In this document: positions 34,901 to 42,493 of the stretch, in pieces
Layout: each line of letters begins with the position of its first letter
Numbering within the stretch: position 1 is the first letter of the stretch
Origin: Spirochaetales bacterium
Lineage (GTDB): Bacteria; Spirochaetota; Spirochaetia; DAHUYW01
Direction of reading: 5' to 3'
NCBI GenBank assembly: GCA_027306915.1
Contig: DAHUYW010000003.1
Location: 62,001 to 126,000 of the forward strand
DNA: 64,000 nt
Program-made: the position numbers and the translations under genes
Notes under the pieces: generated by a model
Databases searched by the model: none
Seen by the model: only the letters and a program-made list of their open reading frames with translations
What the model was told of the DNA's origin: nothing

Positions 34901-35152
34901 GCTTTCGAGAGCCGGGACCCGCTCGAGCTCGAGCGCATCCTCTTCGGGGAGAGCCCCTCCCGCTTCCTTATCACGGTGCGCGCCGGCTCCGACCATTCCT
35001 TCGAGCGGCTGCTCTCGCCGCTTCCTGCCGCGCGAATTGGGACGGTGACTGCGGAGGAGCGGCTCATCATAGGCCGGAGCGGGCCCGAGCTCATCAATCT
35101 TCCGCTTCAGGCGATCGAGGCGGCCTGGAAGGGCGCCTTCCGGGAGAGGTAG
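31985..35152 (+). CDS. purL: phosphoribosylformylglycinamidine synthase, large form without glutaminase domain
   Basis: A 1055-residue purine-pathway enzyme (FGAR to FGAM). The N-terminal 180 residues hold PurS-like sequence (MRIEVIAAEP, and FLLIEVASRPGVTDPVA). The two AIRS-like ATP-binding units follow (QTWSEHCKHK, KVETHNSPSALDPYGGA, DNGAGGLSSSLGE, ISGKDSMKND, CHDLSDGGLAVALAE). It ends where the single-chain enzyme would continue into the glutaminase; that part is the next gene. GTG 31985. It is longer than the 740-residue small PurL. Confidence 0.93.
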   Translation: MRIEVIAAEPKLDGRAIHLLRRLRAAVSDSIEDVILVDIYLLDTRPELSRSAAESLFADPVAQTIFVDRPACDRLLGTAPQSAPRKEPLAARNSIPAPQRGSFLLIEVASRPGVTDPVAITARKAAEAELGLPLDEESVIQTARQYAVRSARPLLERDIGRLVTVLHNPLVQQAVVLTEADWHEGKRFPALYPHRVAPSPAEVATFDLAGASDSALADLSTHRLLALTPEEMQAIRGHYADPAVADARRAAGLTAEATDVELEMIAQTWSEHCKHKIFNATINYREGSKSETIRSLFDTYIRTTTEELAGRRPFLRSVFHDNSGVIAFDEEHLVCFKVETHNSPSALDPYGGAITGIVGVNRDILGTGKCARPIFNTDVLCFGYPDTPDSELPEGLIHPALVLEGVHRGIVDGGNQSGIPVVAGGFLFDDSFAGKPLVFCGTGGILPASVRGEAGWIKHIDAGDLAVMVGGRIGKDGIHGATFSSLALDESSPTSAVQIGDPITQRRMTDFLLEARDLGLFKGITDNGAGGLSSSLGEMAQSSGGVRIELDCCPLKYPGLAPWEILVSESQERMSLAVDPATVEELLALARRRDVEATVIGEFTAGGSVEVRHHGRLVGMLPLSFLHDGLPVMELEAVWPGPPSRVGHPIASGGKPPLSDTLLALLADPSVASKEPLVRQYDHEVQGQSVVKPFVGARADGPSDGAVLRPLPESNRGLTVTHGICPGYSVGDTYHMAMCAVDEAFRAHIALGGDPNAAAALDNFCWPDPVASEQTPDGPYKLAQLVRACRGLREACLAYGIPLISGKDSMKNDSYLGGRKLSIKPTLLVSLVGIIADVRSAITMDFKRPGESLYLLGVSRGELGGSAYERLSSRAGAASPVPGDPPPRPYLEEALALYRGLHAAMERGLVTACHDLSDGGLAVALAECALAGRLGAEVELSAVVLAPLPADPGEGGGPLSGAASRAAASPSAAFESRDPLELERILFGESPSRFLITVRAGSDHSFERLLSPLPAARIGTVTAEERLIIGRSGPELINLPLQAIEAAWKGAFRER

Positions 35153-35158
35153 AGTCGT

Positions 35159-35899
35159 ATGGCCCGAACCTGCGTCATTACCGGCTACGGGATCAACGCC
35201 GACCGCGAGCTTGCCGAGGCCTTTCGCTCGGCCGGCTCCGAAACGGACGCGGTTCACGTTCAGGACATCCTCGATCGGCCGGCACGTCTGCGCGACTATG
35301 CCATCCTCGCGTTCCCTGGGGGCTTTTCCTTCGGCGATCACCTGGGCTCGGGCCTCGTCCTCGCGCACGCCTTCAAACAGCACGCCCGTGAGGAGATCGA
35401 CCGCTTTGTCGCCTCAGGGCGCCTCGTGATCGGGGTCTGCAACGGTTTCCAGGTCCTCGTGAAGATGGGCCTTCTCCCCAATCTTTCCGGAGACTGGACG
35501 CCCGAGGTTTCGCTCATCCACAATGAGAGCGGCCTCTTCGAGGACAGCTGGGTATGGGTCGCCTTTGCGAAACGCTCGCCCTGCGTCTGGACTGAGGGAC
35601 TCGATCCGATCGAGCTTCCCATCCGCCACGGCGAGGGGCGGTTCGTCGTCCGTTCGGCCGCAGTAATGAAGGAGCTTGCCGATCGCGGGCTGATCGCAGC
35701 CACCTACGAAGGTCGCAATCCGAACGGTTCCGAACAGGCGGTTGCGGGGATCACCGACGCGACGGGGCGGATCCTCGGGCTCATGCCGCATCCCGAGGCA
35801 TTCGTTCATCCGCAGAGCCATCCCCGGTGGACCCGCGAGCACGTGGCGGCCGGGGCGGGCCTTGCGATTTTTCGCAAGGGTGTGGCCGCCGTCCGCTAG
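35159..35899 (+). CDS. purQ: FGAM synthase glutaminase subunit
   Basis: A 246-residue class I glutamine amidotransferase. Catalytic Cys is in GVCNGFQVL near residue 95, and the His-Glu pair in MPHPEAF near residue 206; FPGGFSFGDHLGSG is the family oxyanion-region motif. It supplies ammonia to the preceding PurL, 6 bases upstream. With about 246 residues its length corresponds to the C-terminal domain of single-chain PurL. Confidence 0.95.
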   Translation: MARTCVITGYGINADRELAEAFRSAGSETDAVHVQDILDRPARLRDYAILAFPGGFSFGDHLGSGLVLAHAFKQHAREEIDRFVASGRLVIGVCNGFQVLVKMGLLPNLSGDWTPEVSLIHNESGLFEDSWVWVAFAKRSPCVWTEGLDPIELPIRHGEGRFVVRSAAVMKELADRGLIAATYEGRNPNGSEQAVAGITDATGRILGLMPHPEAFVHPQSHPRWTREHVAAGAGLAIFRKGVAAVR

Positions 35900-35923
35900 C
35901 CGTGGACGCTGGACGGAGGTCGA

Positions 35924-36259
35924 ATGGTGGCGCGCATCGTCGTGGAGAATGGCGGGGCCGAGGTGAGGGCGAGCCCTGCAGTCTCTATCCTGAACACCCT
36001 CATGCAGAATGGCATCGGCATCGCCCACAAGTGCGGGGGGAAGGCCATCTGCGGGACCTGCCGGATCAAGATAGTGAGCGGAGGGGAGATCCTGAGCCCG
36101 AAAACCGAGGCCGAAATCATCCGCCTGAAGGCGATGGGCGACCCAGAGGGCGTCCGTCTCGCCTGTCAAACCTATGCCGCCGGAGAGGTCCGGATCAAGA
36201 TCCCCTCGCTCCGCAGGGCGCCGCCCGGCCGATCCGGTCCTCGGCCCCCTAGCCCGTAG
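35924..36259 (+). CDS. [2Fe-2S] ferredoxin, plant/adrenodoxin-like
   Basis: A 111-residue soluble electron carrier. The cluster ligands are Cx5Cx2C in HKCGGKAICGTCRI, with the fourth Cys in RLACQTY. This is the beta-grasp fold of plant-type ferredoxins. The start ATG 35924 follows GGAGG. It follows purQ by 24 bases, an unexplained association; the tail is Pro/Arg-rich and has no known function. It converges with the HPr-domain gene. Confidence 0.9.
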   Translation: MVARIVVENGGAEVRASPAVSILNTLMQNGIGIAHKCGGKAICGTCRIKIVSGGEILSPKTEAEIIRLKAMGDPEGVRLACQTYAAGEVRIKIPSLRRAPPGRSGPRPPSP

Positions 36260-36271
36260 GCTCGCTGTACC

Positions 36272-37849
36272 CTATCGCTTCAAGTAGGAAAGCTTTGCCG
36301 GGAGCACCACATTGTTGCCGAATTTGTCCTCTCCGTACCCGTTTTCGACGAGAAGCTTGATGTCTTCCAGCACTCGTTTGTCCCCCACAAACGTAACCAT
36401 GATGCTCATGTCGACATCGATCTTGCCCAACGCGAGGCAGTGAGCCACCCATCGCTTGCCGTACTCCATGAGCGTCTCGTCTTCAAAGGGCTCCAGGTCG
36501 TTGTAGGTGAAGTTCTGGTCGTAGACCACCACCCCGTGGTGCGAGAGAAGAGAAAGCCATATCTCTCTAAGCCCTTCCTTCAGCTCGGCACCCCTCGCCT
36601 TGCCCCACTGCTGAACGACGGGAAGCTTTGCGAGCTCTTCGGCGATGAACTTCCGCTTCTTGGCGTTGATCTGCTCGTTGGCGCGAAAGAGCTCGAGCGG
36701 CCGCGATGCGTCGTAGACCTCATCCTCGAGCCGCATCTCGACCTTGCTACCGTAGTGCGCGATGATCTTGGCCACGAGGGTCGAGGGGCGGACGTGAAAT
36801 CCGCGGTAGTTGGGGACCGGGACATCGATCCGGCCCTCTTCGGCGTAGACTCGCAGGATGTTGTGACAGAGATCCTGGGCCGCCTTGATGAAGCGGTCGG
36901 CGAAGGCGATCGAGTAGGTCATGAGCACGCGGAGGAGGGTCTCCCGGGTCACCGGATAGCGAAATCGCCAGCGCATCTCGTCGGTCGGAAGATGCATGTG
37001 GCGCTCGTAGTAGTGAGAAAAGGCGGTCGCGGTCTCCAGAAGGTGAAAGATTATCGAGACATGCCCGCGCATGATCCGCAGGCTTCGATCCTGGTCTTCG
37101 ATGTCCGAGTCGGAGATGTTCGTGTCGTACAGCGACTGAAGGTTATGGAACTTGTTCTCGAGCTCCCGAAGCCCCTCTTCATTTATCGAATCCGGGATGC
37201 ACTGGGGGTACTCCTCCTCCTGGACGTTCTTGTAGACCTCGAGAAGCCGGCTCTCCTCGGAGAGATTGAGAAATGCCGTGGCAAGATAGCAGACGGTCTT
37301 CCCGGGCTCCTCGATATGGCGTCGCTTTCGGTCGACGGGCAGCCCCCCGGAGGGAATAATCTCCCGAAAGTCCGCTGCATCCGCGTGGCTGTTCTCCGGG
37401 AGACCGATCTTGCGCGCGGTCCGAAGCAGCTCCCTGCTCACCGCGCGAATGAGATCGGCGAGCGTATCGATCGCCGCATCGGTGGCCTGCGGGAAATCCT
37501 CCTCAATCGGAAGAAGCTGATAGACGGGCGTGGTGAAGCGGAGGTGGAGCAGCATGTAGCCCGTCTCCGCGAAAAGCTTGGCCGCAGCGACCAGCTCGCG
37601 AAAGGGAAACCACGAGCGATTGTTGCGTGCCCCGCTTGCGTCGAGGGTCTCTTCGATCCTCGTCGCTTCGAGACCGAACCTTGCGAGGAATGGTCGGGTA
37701 AAGACTCCATCCCTTCCCGCCCGAGTGAAGCCGAGCCGCGCGAGCCCGAGAAGAGGCCTCATCGAATCCGCTACGTCCCGGAGAAAGGTCTTCTCGTCGG
37801 CGATGTCAGCTGATTCCGTCGTCACGCTCTGCTCATGCATCGACTTCAT
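36272..37849 (-). CDS. large protein with a C-terminal HPr-like domain
   Basis: 525 residues, soluble. Residues about 343-420 contain an HPr-like domain with RGFHVRPSTLVAKIIAHYG: His352, Arg354 and Pro355 match the phosphorylated His and following Arg-Pro of HPr. The first 340 residues are helical, with no family I recognise, and about 90 more residues follow the HPr domain. No other PTS gene is in the window. Role: probably phosphorylation-dependent regulation, as inferred from the His motif. A palindrome and AT-rich stretch lie upstream. Confidence 0.65.
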   Translation of the reverse strand: MKSMHEQSVTTESADIADEKTFLRDVADSMRPLLGLARLGFTRAGRDGVFTRPFLARFGLEATRIEETLDASGARNNRSWFPFRELVAAAKLFAETGYMLLHLRFTTPVYQLLPIEEDFPQATDAAIDTLADLIRAVSRELLRTARKIGLPENSHADAADFREIIPSGGLPVDRKRRHIEEPGKTVCYLATAFLNLSEESRLLEVYKNVQEEEYPQCIPDSINEEGLRELENKFHNLQSLYDTNISDSDIEDQDRSLRIMRGHVSIIFHLLETATAFSHYYERHMHLPTDEMRWRFRYPVTRETLLRVLMTYSIAFADRFIKAAQDLCHNILRVYAEEGRIDVPVPNYRGFHVRPSTLVAKIIAHYGSKVEMRLEDEVYDASRPLELFRANEQINAKKRKFIAEELAKLPVVQQWGKARGAELKEGLREIWLSLLSHHGVVVYDQNFTYNDLEPFEDETLMEYGKRWVAHCLALGKIDVDMSIMVTFVGDKRVLEDIKLLVENGYGEDKFGNNVVLPAKLSYLKR

Positions 37850-37885
37850 CGTGCCTTGCAGCTTCTTGTCGGCTGATATGATTTC

Positions 37886-37899
37886 CGCGAATTTTCGCG
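37886..37899. repeat. short palindrome upstream of the HPr-domain gene
   Basis: CGCGAA, TT, TTCGCG: a perfect 6+6 palindrome 37 bases from the ATG at 37849. It may be a regulator site. The bases from about 37917 to 38012 are AT-rich with T-runs, and two similar T-run-GG-x-x-CTCCA segments occur (near 37922 and 37981). Confidence 0.35.
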
Positions 37900-38012
37900 C
37901 TAAACATACGTATAGTTATTTTTTTTTGGCCCTCCAGACCCCTATTGGCACTTAATTGCCTTTCCCAAAAGAAGATACCGTTTTTTGGTGCTCCAAAAAT
38001 TTTTTTCATTTG

Positions 38013-38041
38013 TTGTTGAAGTCGTTCTTTTCCGATATAAT
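38013..38041 (+). promoter_or_regulatory. promoter of the Lys-rich small protein
   Basis: TTGTTG, 17-base spacer, consensus TATAAT, with an AT-rich, T-tract region immediately upstream that could act as an UP element. Confidence 0.65.
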
Positions 38042-38073
38042 AGCCATAGATCTTTTACTAGGGAGGATCACAA

Positions 38074-38163
38074 ATGGCTAAGACTTCCGGTTCGAATGTG
38101 AAGAAGCCTGCCGCCGGCAAGGCTGCTCCTAAAAAGCCCGCGCCGAAGAAGAAGGGCAAGTAA
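38074..38163 (+). CDS. 29-residue Lys/Ala/Pro-rich basic protein
   Basis: ATG 38074 follows an excellent GGGAGGATC. The product starts MAKTSGSNVKK and continues with repeated KPAAGK/KKPAPKKK-type units to its end; it has about ten Lys and no acidic residue. It resembles the tails of histone H1-like and HU-extension proteins of bacteria. It has its own promoter with a perfect -10 and its own strong terminator, so it is a monocistronic, probably well-expressed gene. Likely nucleic acid binding; this is inferred from composition. Confidence 0.75.
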   Translation: MAKTSGSNVKKPAAGKAAPKKPAPKKKGK

Positions 38164-38183
38164 GAAGGCGCTGGCAAGAAACC

Positions 38184-38227
38184 CCGGGTACCAGTACCGC
38201 TCGGTAGATGGTATCCGGTTTTTTTTT
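38184..38227 (+). terminator. rho-independent terminator after the Lys-rich small protein
   Basis: A 10-bp stem (38184-38193 with 38209-38218, one G-T pair), an inner TACC/GGTA hairpin, and a run of nine T. Confidence 0.9.
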
Positions 38228-38245
38228 GCCCTCATGCCATCACCC

Positions 38246-38668
38246 TCAGTCGCTCGGTTCCCCTTGAAAGGTCAACGAAAGCGAGTTGATGCAGTAACGA
38301 AGCCCGGTCGGCTTTGGCCCGTCGTCGAACACGTGGCCGAGATGCGAGCCGCAGCGGCTGCAGACGACCTCCGTTCTCGTCATCGAATGGCTCGTGTCGG
38401 TGTTCTCGCCAATCGCATCCGGCGCAATCGCTTCCCAGAAGCTCGGCCAACCCGAGCCAGAGTCGTATTTGACATCGGTGCTGAAAAGCTCTTGGCCGCA
38501 CGCCGCACACAGGAATCTCCCTTTTTCCTTCCAATGGTAGTACTTGCCGCTGCCCGGATACTCCGTCCCTTTCTCTCGAAGAACGTGGTACTGCTCCGGA
38601 GTCAGGCGTTTTCTCCATTCCGCATCGCTCAAGACGACCTTGCCTCCCCGTCTATCGTCATTTCTCAC
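38246..38668 (-). CDS. msrB: peptide-methionine (R)-S-oxide reductase MsrB
   Basis: A 140-residue enzyme that repairs methionine-R-sulfoxide in proteins. Two CxxC zinc motifs (LCAACGQ and VCSRCGS), substrate motif [20 protein letters not shown], and catalytic Cys in RYCINSLSL. No signal peptide, so cytoplasmic. It follows the AAC(3)-like gene by 23 bases and is probably co-transcribed with it. Confidence 0.95.
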   Translation of the reverse strand: MRNDDRRGGKVVLSDAEWRKRLTPEQYHVLREKGTEYPGSGKYYHWKEKGRFLCAACGQELFSTDVKYDSGSGWPSFWEAIAPDAIGENTDTSHSMTRTEVVCSRCGSHLGHVFDDGPKPTGLRYCINSLSLTFQGEPSD

Positions 38669-38691
38669 TGTCAGTTTCTCCCCTACTCAGG

Positions 38692-39510
38692 CTACCGTCG
38701 GTGCCGCTCCATCCACGCGACAGCATAGTCGATGCACAGGCGCTGCGGGAAGAGCTGAGCCTGGGCCAGCCCGACCCTGCCTTTCCGAACCGCCTGCTTG
38801 TGGTGGTCGGCAAAGTGCCGCCCAATCTCCTCGAAATCGCTCGCATTGTAGTTCAGCTCCGTGAAGTTCTTCCAGCGCCGGTGTCCCTCGATCATCACGG
38901 GCGAGCTGCACGGGATCTCGCGCCTTCCGGGGTAGCTTGCCCGGCACTCGGCCAGGTGCAGCGACGTGTTCCTGCCGTGACCGACGCCCAACAGGAGAAC
39001 CCATCCGTCGAGGTCGTAGATGCGCGCGAGCGGGCTCCGCTCTCCCAACCCGAAGTCGAGCGAGTGGTCCGAAAGGATCTGGATGCTCTTTTCGCCCCAC
39101 GCGGCAAAGGAAAGCTGCGGATGGCGACTGCGGAGAACATTCGTCTGGTTGCGGAAGCACTCCGGAACGGCCCCCATGTCCCGCGTCGGCGTGAACTCGG
39201 GGTCAAATGCGGGCATCGACCTTCGAATCTCGTCCCACCACTCCTCCGGAACCGGCGGATTCGCCCAGCCGGAAGGATCGGACAGGTTGCTCGAGTGCGT
39301 GGGCATGACCAGCGTTCCGAAGCTGCGAAGCACCTCTTCCAGAGCGACGACGACGCTCACCGCGCCGCCTACCACCCAGCCCAACGAGCTGAGCGACGAA
39401 TGGACCAACAGCGCCATTCCCGGCGCCACCCCCAGCTGTGTGAGGTCCTCGCACAGAGAGGCTATCGTAACGGGTGCGGGTGTTCGCCGGATGACCTCTT
39501 CTTCGCTCAT
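38692..39510 (-). CDS. AAC(3) family N-acetyltransferase
   Basis: A 272-residue member of the aminoglycoside 3-N-acetyltransferase/YokD family. Typical features are LLVHSSLSSLGWVVGG at residues 35-50, LVMPTHSSNLSDPSGW, and GVGHGRNTSLHLAE with the conserved His near residue 184. Many chromosomal members have no proven drug substrate, so resistance is not implied. It has a clear promoter (39531-39559). It precedes msrB. Confidence 0.85.
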   Translation of the reverse strand: MSEEEVIRRTPAPVTIASLCEDLTQLGVAPGMALLVHSSLSSLGWVVGGAVSVVVALEEVLRSFGTLVMPTHSSNLSDPSGWANPPVPEEWWDEIRRSMPAFDPEFTPTRDMGAVPECFRNQTNVLRSRHPQLSFAAWGEKSIQILSDHSLDFGLGERSPLARIYDLDGWVLLLGVGHGRNTSLHLAECRASYPGRREIPCSSPVMIEGHRRWKNFTELNYNASDFEEIGRHFADHHKQAVRKGRVGLAQAQLFPQRLCIDYAVAWMERHRR

Positions 39511-39530
39511 GCAGACCGCTTTCAGGTTCC

Positions 39531-39559
39531 AATATACGTGATGGACAAAGCCCGGTCAA
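39531..39559 (-). promoter_or_regulatory. promoter of the AAC(3)-msrB unit
   Basis: Minus strand TTGACC (39559-39554), 17-base spacer, TATATT (39536-39531), about 20 bases before the start at 39510. Confidence 0.7.
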
Positions 39560-39601
39560 ACGGCTACGGTGCGCAGCGGGCAGTATCGGGGAGGCAGAAG
39601 A

Positions 39602-40309
39602 GTGCGAGCACGGTTGATGTTCCTGACGACGGTGTTTCTTTTTATCGGCAGCGTATGGAGTTACGGTTTCGAGCTCGGAGGCGGATACTCGGTCTTCATC
39701 CCCGAGTCGCTCTACAGGTACCATCAAGGCGGCATCAGCTTCGAGACCAGCCTCGGGTGGAAAATCGGTCTCAGCAAGTATCTCAGCATCCCTGTCGGCG
39801 TGACGTACGACAAGATCGACGGCCTCATGGTGTCGGGAACCGGCACTCCGGCCGCGACGCAGCCGTGGTTCATCGCCGACTCCATCATGCCCTATGCCAT
39901 GCTCCAGCTCCATCTCCCCATCGGGATCTTCTATGTCAACTTCTTCGGAGGCGGAGCCTTGAACTGGAACGCCACCCTAACCCCCCTCGGGCAGAACATC
40001 GAGAGCTACCTCGCCACGCAGGCGGGCTCGAATAACGACGTTTCCTTCACCAGCCCGACCTATGCAAACAGTCTCGGCTTCGGCTGGCTCGCGGGGGCTG
40101 GCTTCGGCGTCACGATCAAGAAGGTGAAGATCGACATCTCCGGCACCTACCGCGACATCTCGTCTGCGCTCGGGCTCGGAGGCACCTACTATGTCGTGAA
40201 TCATTCGGGAAGCATCCCGACCGTCAGCCAGGCCTCGATTTCATGGAGCAACACGACCCTCCTGCTGCGGGGGATCGCCATCGGCCTGAACGGTAGCTTC
40301 AACTTCTAG
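39602..40309 (+). CDS. predicted outer membrane beta-barrel protein
   Basis: 235 residues. A signal peptide (LMFLTTVFLFIGSVWSYG) is followed by alternating aromatic/Gly strands (FELGGGYSVFIP, ISFETSLGWKIGL, FYVNFFGGGALNWN) and it ends in GLNGSFNF with a C-terminal Phe, the usual barrel-assembly signal. I do not recognise a named family; spirochaetes carry many such proteins. GTG 39602 is favoured because GGGGAGG lies 7 bases upstream. Confidence 0.65.
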   Translation: MRARLMFLTTVFLFIGSVWSYGFELGGGYSVFIPESLYRYHQGGISFETSLGWKIGLSKYLSIPVGVTYDKIDGLMVSGTGTPAATQPWFIADSIMPYAMLQLHLPIGIFYVNFFGGGALNWNATLTPLGQNIESYLATQAGSNNDVSFTSPTYANSLGFGWLAGAGFGVTIKKVKIDISGTYRDISSALGLGGTYYVVNHSGSIPTVSQASISWSNTTLLLRGIAIGLNGSFNF

Positions 40310-40363
40310 CGAGCGGACGGAGGCCCACGCCGGTTTCCAACACGCGGCTCGGGCCGCGCCCGG

Positions 40364-42493
40364 CTAGGATTCGGACCGAGCGCCGTCCGGCTCGTACTGA
40401 AGGCGGTAGAGGGTCGCGTACAGCCCTTGATTCGCGAGCAGTCCCTCGTGGGTCCCCTCTTCGACGAGCACCCCGCCGCTCAAGGCAAGGATGCGGTCGC
40501 AGTGCCGGATCGTCGACAGTCGGTGAGCGATGATGATCGAGGTCCTCCCGACCAGAACCCGGTCCAGGGCCTCCTGCACGAGCCGCTCGGTCTCGGTATC
40601 GATGCTCGCGGTAGCCTCGTCGAGAACGACGATGGCAGGATCGTGCGCGATGACCCGGGCGAACGAGAGGAGCTGCCGCTGCCCCGTCGAGAGATTCGTC
40701 CCCCCCTCGGCGAGGTGGGCATCGAAGCCGCCGGGGAGTCGCGCGATGAAGGTGTCTGCGTGCACGATGGCCGCCGCGCGGTGGACCTCTTCGTTGGAGA
40801 TCCCGCTTCCGAGAGCGATGTTCTCCGTCACGGTCCCTGAAAAGATGAAGACATCCTGCTGGACCGGCTGGATCACCCTCCGTAGCTCCCGAAGGGGGTA
40901 GTCGCGAATGTCGATCCCGTCGAGCTTGATCGATCCGGAATCTGCATCCCACAGCCTCGTGAGAAGGCTCGTCACCGTCGTCTTTCCTGCGCCTGTGTAG
41001 CCGACGATCGCCACGGTCTCGCCCGGCAAGACCTCGAAGGAAAGCCCCTTCAGGACCGGCTCGCCCGCCTTGTAGGCGAAATACACGTTCTCGAAGCCGA
41101 TCCGCCCCTCGACCGGTCGCGCGATCGGCCTTTCGCCGTGATCCGGGATCTGCGCCTGGGTCTCGAGGAGGTCGAAGACCCTTTCGCCTCCGGCCATTGC
41201 CGATTGAAGCACGGTGAACTTCTCGGAGATGTCCATCACCGGTTGGTAGAACTTGGTGATGAGGCTCAAGAATGCTATGAGCACCCCGAGCGAGACTGAG
41301 TCCGAGATGAACATCCCGGCTCCGAAATAGAGCACCACGCCGAGCGATACCGACGCAAAGAGGTCGGTAAGCGGCCTGAAAAAAGCGAAGACGTACATCT
41401 CAGCCAGATTCGCCCGAAGAAGCTGGGCGTTGCGGCGGACGAACTCTCGCGCGCTCCGCAGCTCCCGCCCGAACATCTGGACCACTTGGACTCCGGCGAT
41501 GTGCTCGGAGAGATAGGCGGTGACCTGCGAGACCCACAACCGCACGCGCCGGTACGCATCGCGCGCTCGAAGCCTGAAGAAGAGCGTCATGAGAATGACC
41601 GGAGGCAGGCTGCACAGGGCGATGAGCGCGAGCCTCGTGTTCAGGAAGAACAGGGTTGCGACCGCCCCGATCATGAGGGTCACATCCTGAAAGAGGGTGG
41701 CGGCGACGGAGGTGAAAAGATCGTTGATGGTCTCGACGTCGTTGGTGACCCGGGATACGAGCCCTCCCACGGGATTTGAAGAGAGGTAACCGTAGGACTG
41801 GTGCAGGGTATGGTCCAGAAGCTTGAGGCGAATGTCTTTCATCACCCGTTGTCCGGCGAGCGACATGAGATAGGTCTGCGCAAACGAGAAGAGAAGGACG
41901 GCGAGGAGCAGGGCGAGGTAGACAAGCCCGCCCTTGACAACTCCGCGAACGTCGTGCGCCCGAAGGACCGAACGCTCCTTCGGAGTAAGCCGACCGAGAT
42001 CGGCCGAGGATATCGCCCCGTAGCCCGCGCTCAACGAAAAGAGCCGCGGGTGCGCCGCGAGCAGGCGATCGAGGGCTGCATTGCCGGGCTCGCGCGGAAA
42101 GAGGTACCAGGAAGACGAGTCGAGGAGGCCGCCGGCGACCAGCCGAGCCTTTTCCGTCGTGGTGATGCCTGACAACCGCGCGCTCGGCAGGTAGCGGTAG
42201 CCGTCGATCGACGGATCGGCCGGCGTCAGCTTGAGCGCGCGCGCGACGGTGACAGGAAGAGCGGCGGAGCTTACCCGCGAGTATTCCACCACGATGTGGC
42301 TGTCGATGGTCTTCTGGAGAACGACCGGCTGCAGGAGCTCCGCCCCCGTCCCGAGGAGCATCCCCGCGATCGCCACCACGACGATGCGCGTGTAGGGCTT
42401 GATGAAGGCAAGCAGCTTGCGCATGATCACCGGGTCGTAGCCCTTGACGACCCCTTCGTTCTGGCCGGCTGAAAGGGACTCCCAGTCGCTCAT
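40364..42493 (-). CDS. heterodimeric ABC exporter, catalytically complete half
   Basis: A 709-residue type IV ABC exporter half. Six membrane segments; between the first two is an unusual extracytoplasmic insert of about 125 residues (residues about 55-180). The nucleotide domain has Walker A GYTGAGKTT, signature LSTGQRQLLSFAR and Walker B IVVLDEATASID with the catalytic Glu. Its ATG overlaps the stop of the other half (42490-42493). The BmrCD pair has a similar added domain on one subunit. Substrate is unknown: drug, lipid or peptide. Confidence 0.85.
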   Translation of the reverse strand: MSDWESLSAGQNEGVVKGYDPVIMRKLLAFIKPYTRIVVVAIAGMLLGTGAELLQPVVLQKTIDSHIVVEYSRVSSAALPVTVARALKLTPADPSIDGYRYLPSARLSGITTTEKARLVAGGLLDSSSWYLFPREPGNAALDRLLAAHPRLFSLSAGYGAISSADLGRLTPKERSVLRAHDVRGVVKGGLVYLALLLAVLLFSFAQTYLMSLAGQRVMKDIRLKLLDHTLHQSYGYLSSNPVGGLVSRVTNDVETINDLFTSVAATLFQDVTLMIGAVATLFFLNTRLALIALCSLPPVILMTLFFRLRARDAYRRVRLWVSQVTAYLSEHIAGVQVVQMFGRELRSAREFVRRNAQLLRANLAEMYVFAFFRPLTDLFASVSLGVVLYFGAGMFISDSVSLGVLIAFLSLITKFYQPVMDISEKFTVLQSAMAGGERVFDLLETQAQIPDHGERPIARPVEGRIGFENVYFAYKAGEPVLKGLSFEVLPGETVAIVGYTGAGKTTVTSLLTRLWDADSGSIKLDGIDIRDYPLRELRRVIQPVQQDVFIFSGTVTENIALGSGISNEEVHRAAAIVHADTFIARLPGGFDAHLAEGGTNLSTGQRQLLSFARVIAHDPAIVVLDEATASIDTETERLVQEALDRVLVGRTSIIIAHRLSTIRHCDRILALSGGVLVEEGTHEGLLANQGLYATLYRLQYEPDGARSES

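Noticed and set aside
38692..39510. AAC(3)-like gene as an acquired resistance determinant
   Set aside because: Composition like its neighbours, no mobile element nearby, co-directional with msrB; many chromosomal members of the family are not resistance genes.
40310..40363. CGCGG...CCGCG hairpin between the OMP gene and the ABC exporter
   Set aside because: Stem of five pairs without a T-run on either strand; not called as a terminator.
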